From positions 1-32,397 of IMG/VR virus record IMGVR_UViG_3300014496_000427: a DNA stretch of 32,397 nt. One strand, given 5' to 3'. Below the pieces are notes generated by a model that was not told where the DNA came from, ran no database searches, and worked only from the letters and a program-made list of their open reading frames with translations. Made by a program: the position numbers and the translations under genes. Positions 32,084-32,397 of the stretch are shown here, one piece after another. The DNA is from a virus. Every line of letters starts with the position of its first letter. The stretch's first letter is position 1.

Positions 32084-32397
32084 CAAAGGATGCAAAATCA
32101 AAAAAGAAAGAATCTGAAAAATCTGAAAAGAAAGCATCTGAAAAGAAAATTACTTTAAAAAGTATTGTATTAAAAGAAGTTCCTGAAATGTTGAAGGCAA
32201 ACAAGAGCGGAATTAAATTAGCAGAATTAATTAATGCTATTTTAAAAATCAGAACGGAAGCCACCAGAAACTCAGTATGGGGATGTATTTATTCCCTTCT
32301 TCAGAAAGATTGGAAAGGAATGTTAATAATTGAAAAAGGAATCTATAAAATGAAAAATGGAAAAGTTCTGGATTCAAAAACTAATAATAAAAAATAA
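32080..32397 (+). CDS. Basic protein with C-terminal winged-helix-like domain
   Basis: 105 residues. The N-terminal 25 are almost all Lys, Ser and Glu; residues about 30-95 look like a HARE-HTH or winged-helix domain (SGIKLAELINAILKI, TRNSVWGCIYSLLQKDWKG, MLIIEKGIYKM). Such a protein could bind DNA and act as a regulator of this operon. The start ATG overlaps the previous stop. Its stop codon is the last base of the window, so any further genes are outside. Confidence 0.6.
   Translation: MTKDAKSKKKESEKSEKKASEKKITLKSIVLKEVPEMLKANKSGIKLAELINAILKIRTEATRNSVWGCIYSLLQKDWKGMLIIEKGIYKMKNGKVLDSKTNNKK

Overview
The window is the genome, or most of it, of a temperate siphovirus-like phage (integrated prophage or phage-plasmid) from an AT-rich host, about 27% G+C by eye. 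Several things point to Bacteroidota or a related lineage: weak or absent Shine-Dalgarno sequences, TTG/GTG starts, and small accessory proteins of a kind common on Bacteroidota mobile elements (e.g. 31482-31760). I see no host genes, tRNA or rRNA, so the host stays an inference. The left edge lies on the integrase start codon and the right edge on a stop codon, so the ends are probably arbitrary cuts.

Layout. 1-1113: tyrosine integrase (+). 1133-4757: accessory block with a putative PutAbiC-type membrane protein, a small membrane-anchored protein (both -), and five small + strand genes including a HEPN-like protein; three of the five share a repeated 19-bp upstream element. 4758-5196: non-coding with short repeats. 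5197-24433: virion operon, all on the minus strand. Read in transcription order it runs prohead protease, HK97-type capsid, small basic protein, head-tail connector, tail-terminator/fibre fusion, second fibre module, major tail protein, tail assembly chaperone with a -1 frameshift (G/GT), virion-morphogenesis protein, tape measure, tail tip, fibre, two lysis-type membrane proteins, zinc-ribbon small terminase candidate, TerL, portal, adenine methyltransferase. Terminase and portal therefore lie at the end of the operon, far from capsid and protease, which is unusual. 24647-27603: early/replication genes (-), ending in a winged-helix replication initiator whose coding sequence contains a candidate origin. 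28058-30429: complete type II restriction-modification system of the AvaI/BsoBI family (recognition CYCGRG). 30518-31177: multi-pass membrane protein. 31482-32397: + strand operon of three small, mostly basic proteins.

Most notable: (a) regularly spaced 12-bp repeats at about 21-bp intervals beside AT-rich 12-mers inside the replication gene, an origin-like arrangement; (b) a rep leader with a duplicated translation-start sequence and a hairpin whose loop is complementary to both copies; (c) 18 CYCGRG sites found by hand where about 3 are expected, 12 of them within 5.7 kb around the replication and R-M genes; (d) a perfect T TTT TTT slippery heptamer producing a 274-residue GT protein whose 92-residue extension is otherwise unannotated; (e) a tail-terminator-like domain fused to an HxH fibre, followed by an out-of-frame fibre module with a related C-terminus. 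No endolysin, repressor or polymerase was recognised.
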